A stretch of DNA of 64,000 nt from contig JAVBRX010000034.1 in the NCBI GenBank assembly GCA_031547465.1, positions 1-64,000 of the forward strand, written 5' to 3'. Positions 16,792 to 25,635 of this stretch are shown here, in pieces. A program made the position numbers and the translations under genes. The notes below the pieces were generated by a model. The model saw only the letters and a list, made by a program, of their open reading frames with translations, was not told the origin of the DNA and did not search any database. The stretch is from Hohaiivirga sp031547465. GTDB taxonomy: Bacteria > Pseudomonadota > Alphaproteobacteria > Rhizobiales > Beijerinckiaceae. The stretch's first letter is position 1; the number at the start of each line of letters is the position of its first letter.

Positions 16792-17876
16792 TCTGCTGTC
16801 TCCGTCACGATCCGGTCAAGCCAGAAGGCGCAGCCCACCGCCGGAAGGGGGGCCTTCGCACCGAGATGCCGAAGAAGCGTGTCGTAACGCCCGCCGCCAA
16901 CCAGCGGCTTGGCCGCGCCGGGCTGGCTGGCCTTCCTATGAATCTCGAAGATGAAACCGGTATAATAATCGAGGTTACGGGCAAAGCACGTACTAAACGT
17001 GAAACTGGACAGGTCCGCCTGGCTTGCGGCAATGAAACCGACACGCGCCTCGAGATCTTCGAGAGTGTTGCCGAGATCGAGTTGCGCCGTTTTCGCCAGC
17101 GCCCGGATAGCATCGATGGCATCGTCCGGTTCGGCAGCGATTGCCAGATAATCCTGCAAGACCGCCCGCGCCTGCGGGGTAAGGCCCGTCCGGTTCGATG
17201 CCCTGGCAAGAAAGCGCTCGGCAATCTCTCCGGCGCTGCGTCCACCGACACTGGCGATGCCGGCAATCGCCAGCACATCCTCGACAAAAGCTTTCGCCGC
17301 CTGCGGCGCCTGCCCCTCAATGGCGGCAAGCAAACCGGCATGTTCATCGACGCCCTGTGACTCGCCGTTCTCGAAACCCTCCAGCCTCCGACCGGAAACG
17401 ATGGCGCGCATCACCCGGCGTTTTCCGGCAGGCGGCAAGGCCAGAGCATCCAGAACGGCGTTCAGAAGCGTCATATCGCCGAGCATGACCGAACAAGGCC
17501 CGACTTCGAGCACCTCCAGCCCGGCGAGCGCCAGGCCGATGATCTCCGCATCCGCCGCCGGTTTGTCGTCGCGACCGATGGATTCCACCCCCGCCTGAAG
17601 AAACTCTCCGCTCTCGCCAGAGCGGAACCGGAACACCGGGCCGAGATAGCTATAGGCGGCAACCGCCTTGTCCGCTTCTTCCAGATGCTGGCGGCAGACG
17701 GGAATAGTGTATTCCGGACGCAGGCAGAGTTCCGCGCCGGACTGGTTCTGCGTTACGAACATGCGACGGCGGATGTCCTCGCCGGAAAGCTCCGTGAATA
17801 CACTTGCCGGTTGCAGCACCGGCGGCTCCACGCGGGCATAGCCTTCCTGTTCGAACAGGGCGATCAGGGCATCCAT
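16788..17876 (-). CDS. hisZ: ATP phosphoribosyltransferase regulatory subunit HisZ
   Basis: HisZ is a paralogue of histidyl-tRNA synthetase that lost charging activity and serves as the regulatory partner of HisG. The 362-residue product keeps class II synthetase-like blocks: LCLRPEYTIPVCRQH (motif 2 region), GEFLQAGVESIG and the C-terminal LVGGGRYDTLLRHLG. AGGAGG lies about 11 bases upstream of the ATG at 17876, and an in-frame TGA just before it excludes a longer frame. No hisS is seen upstream, although hisS often precedes hisZ in this order. Confidence 0.94.
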   Translation of the reverse strand: MDALIALFEQEGYARVEPPVLQPASVFTELSGEDIRRRMFVTQNQSGAELCLRPEYTIPVCRQHLEEADKAVAAYSYLGPVFRFRSGESGEFLQAGVESIGRDDKPAADAEIIGLALAGLEVLEVGPCSVMLGDMTLLNAVLDALALPPAGKRRVMRAIVSGRRLEGFENGESQGVDEHAGLLAAIEGQAPQAAKAFVEDVLAIAGIASVGGRSAGEIAERFLARASNRTGLTPQARAVLQDYLAIAAEPDDAIDAIRALAKTAQLDLGNTLEDLEARVGFIAASQADLSSFTFSTCFARNLDYYTGFIFEIHRKASQPGAAKPLVGGGRYDTLLRHLGAKAPLPAVGCAFWLDRIVTETAE

Positions 17877-17930
17877 TGTGGTTCAAGCCTCCTGCATCGT
17901 CGTCGAGCTTCTCGGGAAGCATTTTTTTGG

Positions 17931-18031
17931 GAAGCGTTTTCCGGTCCAATTGAACCGAAATAGCATTCTAACTCTTTCAGATACCACATTTCTCTGCATT
18001 TAAACGGCACACATTTCAGCAAAAAATGCTT
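17931..18031 (+). repeat. Diverged RIME-like palindromic repeat (copy 1) upstream of hisZ/porin
   Basis: The stretch has the layout of the other copies: a first arm pair (AGCGTTTTCCGG against CCGAAATAGC), then CTCTTTC, then a second unit ending GCAAAAAATGCT. It is AT-richer and more diverged than the others. The rest of 17877-18344 is AT-rich and presumably contains the porin promoter, which I could not place. Confidence 0.45.
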
Positions 18032-18344
18032 CAACACGTCATCGCCTTGTAGCAACGAGCGGCGTCAGGGGCGACACTTTTCCATCATGACGGTGAACGA
18101 TCAGAAAAGCCCTATCCTTTAGTCCCATCGGAAATCAAATAAAACTCTGATTGAAATTAGAATAAAACCAATATGTTGCGTGGTTAATACAATGTTGATT
18201 TATTTTGCTCTATCCTTGACAAGGGACTGTCTTTTTTTATTGTGTGCTCTATTCATGAGAATATGCCATTTCGCGCAAATATTCCCGAATCAAATTACAA
18301 CCAAACGAATCTCTCGATCATTGATCGGGCATAGGGGACAAGAT

Positions 18345-19667
18345 ATGCGTCTAGTTAGAACCGTGCTTCTTGGGTCTACAGCATTTTTTAGTTGTATATC
18401 AACAACATATGCTGCCGATTTAACCACAAAAAAGGGTGCCCCTATTGAGTATGTCCGGATATGTTCGGTTCATGGCTCAGGCTTTTTCTATATTCCAGGC
18501 TCCGATACCTGCCTAAAGATCCGTGGCAATGTATACGGCGAGACGCTGTACCAATCCGGACGCTCGAAAAGTGAAGACCGGATCGGCTGGGAAACCGAAG
18601 CCCGCATCGGCTTGGACGCCCGCACCCGCACCCAATATGGAACGGTGCGCGCCTACCTTCGCTTCAAGTTCATCAGCGATTCGGGAACACCCTATGACAG
18701 CACACGGGAAGATTCCAACGATACCGCCATTTCGCAAGGGTTCGTGCAGTTTGCCGGTCTGACCGCCGGACGAGCGGCCTCGTTCTTCGATTTCTCGGAA
18801 GGGGCCAATCTCGGAACCCTGCGTTATTCTGACGGCGTCAAGGTCAATCTTCTCGCCTACACGGCAACGTTCGGCAACGGCTTCTCGGCAACGTTATCTT
18901 TGGAAGATCCCGCCCAGCGTCGGGCTTTCGGGGCTGGCGCGGTCGGCGCAATCGATCCGCTGACGGGTGAATTCAGCGACACGATCGGCGGAACACGGCT
19001 GCCGGAAATCGTCGCCAGCCTGCGCGCCGAGCAATCCTGGGGTGCAGTCCAGGTCATGGGCGCGTTGCACCAGTTGCGCGATGCCGGCGGCTTCAATACC
19101 CCGAGGGCTGACGATGAATACGGCTTCGCTCTCGGTCTCGGTACCAAGATCAACCTGCCGATGCTTGCGGAAGAAGACTATCTCTGGGTCAACCTGACCT
19201 ACACCAAGGGCGCGCTCGGCTATATGGGCTTCGAGGAGGACAACCTCACGGACGGGCTGACGATCGGCAGGGAGACTTTCGCCTATTCGGATGCGTTCCT
19301 CGTCGATAACGGCAATGGCACCTCCTCCCTGGTGCTCAGCTCCAGCTGGCAGGCCGCGCTCGGCATCCAGCACCACTGGACTGCAACCGTCGCGTCAAGC
19401 CTGTTCGGCTCCTATGCCCGGATCAACGCCGCGGAGCATCAGGGAACGGCCCTGGCCGACGATATCACGGAATACCGCATTGGCGGTAATGTGAGCTGGT
19501 CGCCGATAGACGACCTGACCCTTACGGCGGAAGCCCTTTATGCCAAGGCCGAGGGATCACGGAGCGGAATCGTCGGATATGACGCCGCCGGTCTACCGCT
19601 TACCGGCAAGATCGAACGTTCCGACGATGCCTGGGAAGGGCGGTTCCGGGTGCAGCGGGATTTTTAA
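18345..19667 (+). CDS. Outer-membrane porin, alphaproteobacterial Omp2b type
   Basis: The 440-residue product forms a trimeric 16-strand barrel for diffusion of small solutes. Its signal peptide MRLVRTVLLGSTAFFSC continues to TTYA, and the mature N-terminus reads ADLTTKKGAPIEYVRICSVHGSGF. Next comes FYIPGSDTCLKIRGNVYGE, the diagnostic block of porin family PF02530 in Brucella and relatives. The C-terminus is FRVQRDF with a terminal Phe, as needed for outer-membrane insertion. I start it at the ATG at 18345, which has AGGGGA upstream. A longer frame from 18180 would destroy the signal peptide. Confidence 0.93.
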   Translation: MRLVRTVLLGSTAFFSCISTTYAADLTTKKGAPIEYVRICSVHGSGFFYIPGSDTCLKIRGNVYGETLYQSGRSKSEDRIGWETEARIGLDARTRTQYGTVRAYLRFKFISDSGTPYDSTREDSNDTAISQGFVQFAGLTAGRAASFFDFSEGANLGTLRYSDGVKVNLLAYTATFGNGFSATLSLEDPAQRRAFGAGAVGAIDPLTGEFSDTIGGTRLPEIVASLRAEQSWGAVQVMGALHQLRDAGGFNTPRADDEYGFALGLGTKINLPMLAEEDYLWVNLTYTKGALGYMGFEEDNLTDGLTIGRETFAYSDAFLVDNGNGTSSLVLSSSWQAALGIQHHWTATVASSLFGSYARINAAEHQGTALADDITEYRIGGNVSWSPIDDLTLTAEALYAKAEGSRSGIVGYDAAGLPLTGKIERSDDAWEGRFRVQRDF

Positions 19668-19716
19668 ATCATTTTCCGTCAGGCAGGTACCTGTCGATAA
19701 AATGTGATAATACATC

Positions 19717-19759
19717 AACTCAGAGCGCCTTCCGATCTGATCGGAAGGCGCTCTGAGTT
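19717..19759. repeat. Perfect 21-bp inverted repeat behind the porin gene
   Basis: Two 21-base arms (19717-19737 and 19739-19759) are exact reverse complements around a single T. The core AGAGCGCCTTCC with GGAAGGCGCTCT looks like the first palindrome of the RIME-like repeats, here extended by AACTC/GAGTT. A short T run follows, so it may end porin transcription. Confidence 0.7.
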
Positions 19760-19844
19760 CAGTTTTACGCATAATCCTGCCCTGCAACCGACGATGCCGG
19801 CAGAACGGCTTTGGTGGAATCGTTCACGGGCATAGGAGCGCGCG

Positions 19845-20312
19845 ATGCGAATGCACAGAAGACACGCTATCCTGGCACTGGGGTCGGCTCTGCTGCTCCC
19901 CGGTACGGCAAGGGCCGAAAACAAGCCGCTAGTGACGATGTATAACGACCCGTCCTGCGGCTGTTGCTCCGGGTGGCTCGAACACCTCACCGAGGCCGGA
20001 TTCCCGACCAAGGCCATCGAAGAAAGTCGGATGGATGCCGTCAAACAGCGTCTCGGCGTTCCGCACGAACTCTGGTCCTGCCACACCGCCCTGATCGATG
20101 GCTACGTCATCGAGGGCCATGTACCGGTGGCGGCCATCGCCAAACTGCTGACCGAACGCCCAGTTGTCAAAGGCCTCTCAGCCCCCGGCATGCCGCAAGG
20201 CTCGCCTGGAATGGAAGCCCCCGACGTCGAGCCGGAGCCTTACGAAATCATGTCCTTTGGCGCGAACGGCATCGCCCAGTTCATGCGCGTCAAAGGCGAC
20301 AAACCGTTGTAA
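19845..20312 (+). CDS. DUF411 periplasmic metal-binding protein
   Basis: The product has 155 residues with a signal peptide (1-25, LALGSALLLPGTARA). The DUF411 domain follows, with a Cys motif at 38-41 in YNDPSCGCCSGW and a second conserved block, ELWSCHTALIDGYVIEGHVP. DUF411 proteins have a thioredoxin-like fold and are often found with copper resistance genes. Copper binding or redox handling is therefore likely, but no copper gene stands beside it here. The nos locus, which needs copper, lies about 10 kb away. The ORF is convergent with the transketolase-like gene. Confidence 0.85.
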   Translation: MRMHRRHAILALGSALLLPGTARAENKPLVTMYNDPSCGCCSGWLEHLTEAGFPTKAIEESRMDAVKQRLGVPHELWSCHTALIDGYVIEGHVPVAAIAKLLTERPVVKGLSAPGMPQGSPGMEAPDVEPEPYEIMSFGANGIAQFMRVKGDKPL

Positions 20313-20330
20313 TCGCGGTCTTCCGGCTTA

Positions 20331-22718
20331 TTAGACACCCCTTTGCCACCGCACCTTCCGGTCAGAAGCAATGCGATGCGCTGCGCTTTGAATCGATTCT
20401 GCGTCGATGCCGTTGTGCCGGTAGAGATCGGCGATGGTGCCACACTGGCCGAAATGCTCGATGCCGAGCGCGTGCGTGCGATGACCGTAGACCGAACCGA
20501 GCCATGACAGGGCCGCCGGATAGCCGTCGAGAACGGTGACGAAAGCAGCATGGGCCGGGACAGGGCGAAGCAGGCGCTCGATATGGCTCTCCGCCTCATC
20601 CTCGCCATGCTGGCGGGCGCGGGTGGCGGCCATCCATCCAGCCTTGAGACGATCCGCCGAAGTGACGGCCAGCAGGCCGATATCGCGCCATTCCTCACCC
20701 ATACGGCCCACGGCGGCAATCGCTTCCGGAGCGACGGCTCCGCTGTAGGCGATGATTGCAGCACAGTTCGGCCCCGGCTCGCGCATCCAGTAGGCCCCGG
20801 CGACGATATCGCGCGCCAGATCGTCGTTCATGGCGCGGTAAGGCTGCTCCACCTGCCGCGTGGTGAGGCGCAGGTAAACGGAGCCGCCGGTGCCGTCCGG
20901 CAGACGGGTCAGGGGATCGGGAGTTTTATCGCCGTCGCGCTGCACATGGTCGAACGCCCATTGCAGGATCACCGCCAGTTCATCGACGAAGGCAGGCTCG
21001 AATGACGCGAGGCGATCCATCGCCATGCCGATCAGCGGCGTGGCGATGGACTGGTGCGCACCGCCTTCCGGGGCAAGCGTGATGCCGGAAGGCGTGGCGG
21101 CGAGGATGAAGCGGGCATCCTGATAACAGGCATAGATCAGGGCATCGAGACCGCGACAGATAAACGGATCGTACAGGGTGCCGACCGGGATCAGCCGCTC
21201 GCCGAACAGCGAATGCGACAGGCCGAGGGCCGAGAGCGCCAGAAACAGGTTCATTTCGGCAATGCCGAGTTCGAGATGCTGGCCCTTCGGTCCCGCTTCC
21301 CATTTCTGCATCGAGGCGATCTTCTCCTCGCGGAACGTATCCTTGACCGCATCGCGGGCATAGACGCCGCGCCGGTTGACCCAGGGGCCGAGGTTGGTCG
21401 AGACCGTGACATCCGGAGAAACGGTCAGGACGCGCTCCGCCAACGGCCCGCCGGTTTTCGCCAGTTCTTCCAGAAGGCGGCCAAACCCGGCCTGGGTGGA
21501 ATCGGTCAGTTGCGGCTTGACGGCAAGAGGCGGAACGGAAACATGCTCCGCCGCCAGCCGCCGGTTCTTGTTAGCGGCGAACGGCGTTGCGGCGATGAAG
21601 CGTTCCAGCGCCTCCGGCGGCAAGTCGAGACCCTCGAACCTGTCCCATTCGTGGCCGGGACGGATATGGTTCGCTTGGCGGACACTCTCCATCTGTTCCT
21701 TGGTCATCAGACCGGAATGGTTGTCCTTGTGTCCGGCAAGCGGCAGTCCGAAGCCCTTGATGCTGTAGGCAATAAAACAGACCGGACGATCATGCTTGAC
21801 GCTTTCGAAGGCTTCCAGCAGCGTCGGCATGTCATTCCCGCCGAGATTGGTCATCAGTGCCGCGAGTTCGGCATCCGTCCGGCGTTCGATCAAACGGCTG
21901 ACGGCCCCCTGATCGCCAATATCGTCCAGCAAGCGCTGCCGCCATGCCTTACCGCCCTGAAAGGTCAGGGCCGAATAGAGCTGGTTCGGACAATTGTCGA
22001 TCCAGGCGCACAATTTCTCGCCGCCCGGCTCCCTGAACGCCGCTTCGAGCAGGACGCCGTATTTAAGAACCACAACCTCCCAGCCGAAACTGCGGAACAG
22101 GCTTTCGAATCGCGTATGCAAGCCTTCATGCACCACGGCGTCGAGGGATTGACGGTTATAGTCGATCACCCACCAGACATTGCGGACATCGTGCTTCCAG
22201 CCCTCCAGCAACGCCTCGAAAATATTGCCCTCATCAAGTTCGGCATCGCCGACGAGGGCGATCATCCGGCCATCGGGGCGGGCTTTCGCCCAATCGTGGG
22301 CTTTCAGATAATCCTGCGTCATCGAGGCGAACAGGGTCTGCGCCACGCCGAGGCCGACCGAGCCGGTGGAAAAATCGACATCGCCACCGTCCTTAGTGCG
22401 CGACGGGTAGGATTGCGCGCCGCCGAAGCCGCGGAAGTTCTCCAGCTTGCCCCGCGTCTGTCGCCCCATCAGGTATTGCAGGGCATGGAACACCGGCCCG
22501 GCATGGGGCTTCACCGCCACCCGATCCTGCGGGCGCAGCACCGCCATGTAGAGAGCGGTGAGGATCGTCGCCAGCGAAGCGGAGGAGGCCTGATGGCCGC
22601 CGATCTTCAGGCCATCAGCGTTAGGGCGGATATGGTTGGCGTTATGGATCATCCACGACGCCAGCCACAGCGCCTTGCGCTCGATTGCGGACAGATACGG
22701 CAGACGCGGATCGCTCAT
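20331..22718 (-). CDS. Transketolase-like thiamine diphosphate enzyme (795 aa, AceE/Tkt superfamily)
   Basis: The N-terminal half has the TPP domain: GGHQASSASLATILTALY, then the diphosphate-binding motif GDAELDEGNIFEAL with the distant Asn in WWVIDYNRQSLD. The second half has the pyrimidine and C-terminal transketolase domains (HLELGIAEMNLFLALSALG, GGAHQSIATPLIGM). At 795 residues it is longer than ordinary transketolase (about 660) and nearer the homodimeric pyruvate dehydrogenase E1 in layout. The start at 22718 has GGAGGAG upstream. The transaldolase gene two places upstream suggests sugar-phosphate metabolism. A 2-oxo-acid dehydrogenase role cannot be excluded. Confidence 0.8.
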   Translation of the reverse strand: MSDPRLPYLSAIERKALWLASWMIHNANHIRPNADGLKIGGHQASSASLATILTALYMAVLRPQDRVAVKPHAGPVFHALQYLMGRQTRGKLENFRGFGGAQSYPSRTKDGGDVDFSTGSVGLGVAQTLFASMTQDYLKAHDWAKARPDGRMIALVGDAELDEGNIFEALLEGWKHDVRNVWWVIDYNRQSLDAVVHEGLHTRFESLFRSFGWEVVVLKYGVLLEAAFREPGGEKLCAWIDNCPNQLYSALTFQGGKAWRQRLLDDIGDQGAVSRLIERRTDAELAALMTNLGGNDMPTLLEAFESVKHDRPVCFIAYSIKGFGLPLAGHKDNHSGLMTKEQMESVRQANHIRPGHEWDRFEGLDLPPEALERFIAATPFAANKNRRLAAEHVSVPPLAVKPQLTDSTQAGFGRLLEELAKTGGPLAERVLTVSPDVTVSTNLGPWVNRRGVYARDAVKDTFREEKIASMQKWEAGPKGQHLELGIAEMNLFLALSALGLSHSLFGERLIPVGTLYDPFICRGLDALIYACYQDARFILAATPSGITLAPEGGAHQSIATPLIGMAMDRLASFEPAFVDELAVILQWAFDHVQRDGDKTPDPLTRLPDGTGGSVYLRLTTRQVEQPYRAMNDDLARDIVAGAYWMREPGPNCAAIIAYSGAVAPEAIAAVGRMGEEWRDIGLLAVTSADRLKAGWMAATRARQHGEDEAESHIERLLRPVPAHAAFVTVLDGYPAALSWLGSVYGHRTHALGIEHFGQCGTIADLYRHNGIDAESIQSAAHRIASDRKVRWQRGV

Positions 22719-22864
22719 TCCTTGCTCCTCCGGGGATCGACGCCGCACATACGGCGCTCTCATCGAACGGTGCGAGACCATAGCGGTTTTCATCCGCGAA
22801 CGCGGCGACAAAAATGCCGCAGGATAAACAGGTTCGCCTTTGTTCCTCGTTCCGGATCAGAGCG

Positions 22865-24124
22865 CTAATGCGTGTCCACCAGCACAGCGAACGTCGCCAG
22901 CAAGGCGCGCACCGCCAGGTCGACATCCTCCGTTCTGACCGATTCCGCCGGATGGTGGCTAACGCCATCCTTGCAGCGCACGAACAGCATCGCCGCCGGG
23001 CAAAGCGTCGCCATGACCGCCGCATCGTGTCCCGCTCCGGACAGAAGACGGTGTACGCCGACGCCGAGGCGGGCGACGGCGGCGGTGAACGCTTCGGAAA
23101 GGGCATCGTCCATCGCTGTCGCGGGCGCATCCATGATCGTCTCGATGTCGAGGGTGATACCACGGGTTTCGGCGGTTTTGCGCCAGGCGCGTTCGATATC
23201 CACCCAGGCGGCATTCCGCTCCGCATCCTCGGCGGAGCGCAGATCGAGGGTAAACGACGCCTTGCCGGAAATGACGTTTATCGCCCCCGGCTCGACGGTC
23301 AGCCGCCCGGTCGTGGCGACGATGCCAGGTCGTTCGAGGGCAATGCGTTCGGCACTCAGGATCATTTCCGCAACTGCCGTGAGTGCATCGCGCCGCAGCA
23401 GCATCGGCACCGTTCCGGCATGGCCCGCCATGCCCGTCACCGTGGCATGGACACCCCTGATTCCGGCGATGGCGGAAACGATGCCGAGGGGCAGGTTGTT
23501 GCGCTCCAGTTCCGGCCCCTGCTCGATATGCAGCTCGAGATAACCGAGCGTCGCCTTGCGCGGGCGCGCCAGCGCCGCGATACCATCCGGATTGCCACCG
23601 AAAGCCCGCAGGGCTTCAGCGAGACTTACCCCCGCCGCATCGCGGGTTTCCAGCCACTCGCGACGATAGGCTCCCGCCAAAGCGGCTGAGGTTGAGTATT
23701 CGGTCGGAAAGCGGACATTCTCCTCGTCGCCGAACGCCACGATCTCGATGGCGAACGGCAACCGCACACCGTGCCGTGCCAGATACTCCACGGCGACGAT
23801 GGCGCAGGCGACGCCAAGCACGCCGTCGAACGCCCCGGCGTCAATCACCGTATCGATATGCGAACCGACAATCAGCCGGGGCGCATCCGGTGACAATCCG
23901 TCATACACGCCTGTGACATTGCCCACGGCGTCGATGGTCGCGCGTAGGCCCGCCTGTTCCATCCGAGTCTGCAACCATTGGGCGGCAGAGCGATGCGCGG
24001 GTGACAGGTAGAGTCGGGTGATCCTCCCCGGCTCGTCGGTGAAGCGCATGAGATCCCGCGCCAGCTGCATCGCCCGGCTGCCAACGCTGCCATCGTTCTC
24101 GGAAGAAGATTCGCCTCTGTTCAC
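22865..24124 (-). CDS. M20-family amidohydrolase: allantoate amidohydrolase / N-carbamoyl-L-amino-acid hydrolase
   Basis: The product has 419 residues with the family metal ligands in VGSHIDTV, GAFDGVLGV, FGDEENVRF and the C-terminal GAGHDAAVMA. The dimerisation insert shows VTGMAGHAGTVPM. FTDEPGRITRLYLSPAHR is the N-terminal signature of the AllC/HyuC group. These dinuclear metal enzymes hydrolyse a carbamoyl or ureido C-N bond in purine, pyrimidine or hydantoin breakdown. The start is a GTG at 24124 with a weak ribosome-binding site, so an internal start is possible. It lies 30 bases after transaldolase. The exact substrate cannot be told. Confidence 0.85.
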   Translation of the reverse strand: MNRGESSSENDGSVGSRAMQLARDLMRFTDEPGRITRLYLSPAHRSAAQWLQTRMEQAGLRATIDAVGNVTGVYDGLSPDAPRLIVGSHIDTVIDAGAFDGVLGVACAIVAVEYLARHGVRLPFAIEIVAFGDEENVRFPTEYSTSAALAGAYRREWLETRDAAGVSLAEALRAFGGNPDGIAALARPRKATLGYLELHIEQGPELERNNLPLGIVSAIAGIRGVHATVTGMAGHAGTVPMLLRRDALTAVAEMILSAERIALERPGIVATTGRLTVEPGAINVISGKASFTLDLRSAEDAERNAAWVDIERAWRKTAETRGITLDIETIMDAPATAMDDALSEAFTAAVARLGVGVHRLLSGAGHDAAVMATLCPAAMLFVRCKDGVSHHPAESVRTEDVDLAVRALLATFAVLVDTH

Positions 24125-24154
24125 GGCTCTGGAAACCCGTCGATCGTTGTTTCG

Positions 24155-25126
24155 TCAGCTATCGAGCCGCTTCAGAACCATCGCCCGCAAGGCACGCAGA
24201 TCCTTGACGAACAGCCGGATGCCCTCGCCGAGCTTCTCGCTCGCCATGGCATCTTCGTTGAGGAGGAAGCGGAAGGCTTTTTCATCCAGATTGAGCCGTG
24301 GTTGTGTTCTCTCATGACTATCCGGCGACAAGCGGCGCAGCAAGGAGCCAGTGCCTGCGGCCAGTTCGTCGATCAGGGCGGGGGAGATCGTCAGCCGGTC
24401 GCAGCCCGCCAGCGCCTCGATCTCACCGATGTTGCGGAAAGATGCGCCCATAACCACGGTCCTGATGCCATGCGCCTTGTAATAGGCGTAGATGGCGCGC
24501 ACCGAAACGACGCCGGGGTCGGTCTCCGGCGTGTACGGGCCACCACCGTTCTTGACATGCCAATCGAGAATGCGACCGACGAACGGCGAAATCAGATAGG
24601 CCCCGGCATCGGCACAGGCGGAGGCCTGGGCCAGCGAGAACAGCAGGGTCAGATTGCAGTCGATCCCCTCTTTTTGCAGGATCTCGGCAGCGCGAATACC
24701 TTCCCAGGTGGCGGCGATCTTGATCAGCACCTGCCGACGCCCGACGCCGCGCTCCGCGTAGGCGGCGATGATGGCGCGGGCTTTTTCCACCGTAGCCCGG
24801 GTATCGAACGACAGATCCGCATCCACCTCGGTGGAAACCCGCCCGGGAACGAGCATCGCCAGTTCGGTTCCGAACGCCACCGCCAGCCGGTCGCATACAG
24901 CATTCGCAGTCACTGCGGGGGCAACACCCTGTTTGCGACCCCAGTGCAACGCCTCATCGACGATATGCGCGTAAGCCGGCATTTCCACCGCCTTGAGCAG
25001 CAGCGTCGGGTTAGTGGTGCAATCCTGCGGCCTGAGGCGGCGCACGGCGTCGATATCGCCGGTGTCGCCGACGACCACGGTCATGGCGCGCAATTGTTCG
25101 AGTTTGGATTGAACGGACGGGGACAT
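24155..25126 (-). CDS. tal: Transaldolase
   Basis: Transaldolase moves a dihydroxyacetone unit between sugar phosphates in the pentose phosphate pathway. The 323-residue product shows PQDCTTNPTLLLKAV near the N-terminus, VSTEVDADLSFD, the Schiff-base lysine in VLIKIAATWEGIRA, and NLTLLFSLAQASACADAG. The length fits the TalB group rather than the short type. The ATG at 25126 has GGAG six bases upstream. It is the first gene of a leftward group with the carbamoylase and the transketolase-like enzyme. Confidence 0.95.
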   Translation of the reverse strand: MSPSVQSKLEQLRAMTVVVGDTGDIDAVRRLRPQDCTTNPTLLLKAVEMPAYAHIVDEALHWGRKQGVAPAVTANAVCDRLAVAFGTELAMLVPGRVSTEVDADLSFDTRATVEKARAIIAAYAERGVGRRQVLIKIAATWEGIRAAEILQKEGIDCNLTLLFSLAQASACADAGAYLISPFVGRILDWHVKNGGGPYTPETDPGVVSVRAIYAYYKAHGIRTVVMGASFRNIGEIEALAGCDRLTISPALIDELAAGTGSLLRRLSPDSHERTQPRLNLDEKAFRFLLNEDAMASEKLGEGIRLFVKDLRALRAMVLKRLDS

Positions 25127-25635
25127 GCTATGCTCCAGTGACGTTACTGCAATCTTTTTCGATACGCCTCGCGATCACCCCCGACATCATCCGCTGTTCC
25201 ATCGGGAACGGCGGAATTGTCTCGGTCAACCGCATGTTCTTTCCATTCAACCGGCGTGGTCTAACCGGAAAAATGTTTCTGTTTCTTTGTCCTGCAATGC
25301 TTGTGCGCTTAACCGGATCCCACCTGAACGCGCATTGCCCGGAGGCACGCGACGGTTTTTCCATCCTGCACCTTTCTGAAGGGAGACATATACCCACTCC
25401 GGCGGCGGATTGGAACCCGTCTCGGCTCCTTCGCCCATCTGCTGCCACGATGCCCACACACCGCCGCGACATGAAAAATTGCCTCTTCCTGCAAGCTTGC
25501 ATCTCGTCTTTCGGACGGATTGCCGCTACACTGCCGTGAAAAAAGGGGCCGATCAGGGCCGGCAAGGTGATATCCGACCATCACCGAAATGGTCCGAAGA
25601 ATGCCGTAACCCGCCTGCGAAGGGATAACACGCCC
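25127..25635. other. Intergenic region tal / ppk2 with a partial RIME-like repeat
   Basis: These 509 bases separate divergent genes. About 25275-25340 is a second-half copy of the RIME-like element (GCAATGCTTGTGCG, TTAACCGG, then CCTGAACGCGCATTGC). Hairpin-prone CCGG-rich sequence lies just before it. The remainder has no gene I can support. Confidence 0.5.

Noticed and set aside
21054..22868. 604-codon + strand frame opposite the transketolase-like gene
   Set aside because: Same reason: an antisense shadow without a ribosome-binding site or motifs.
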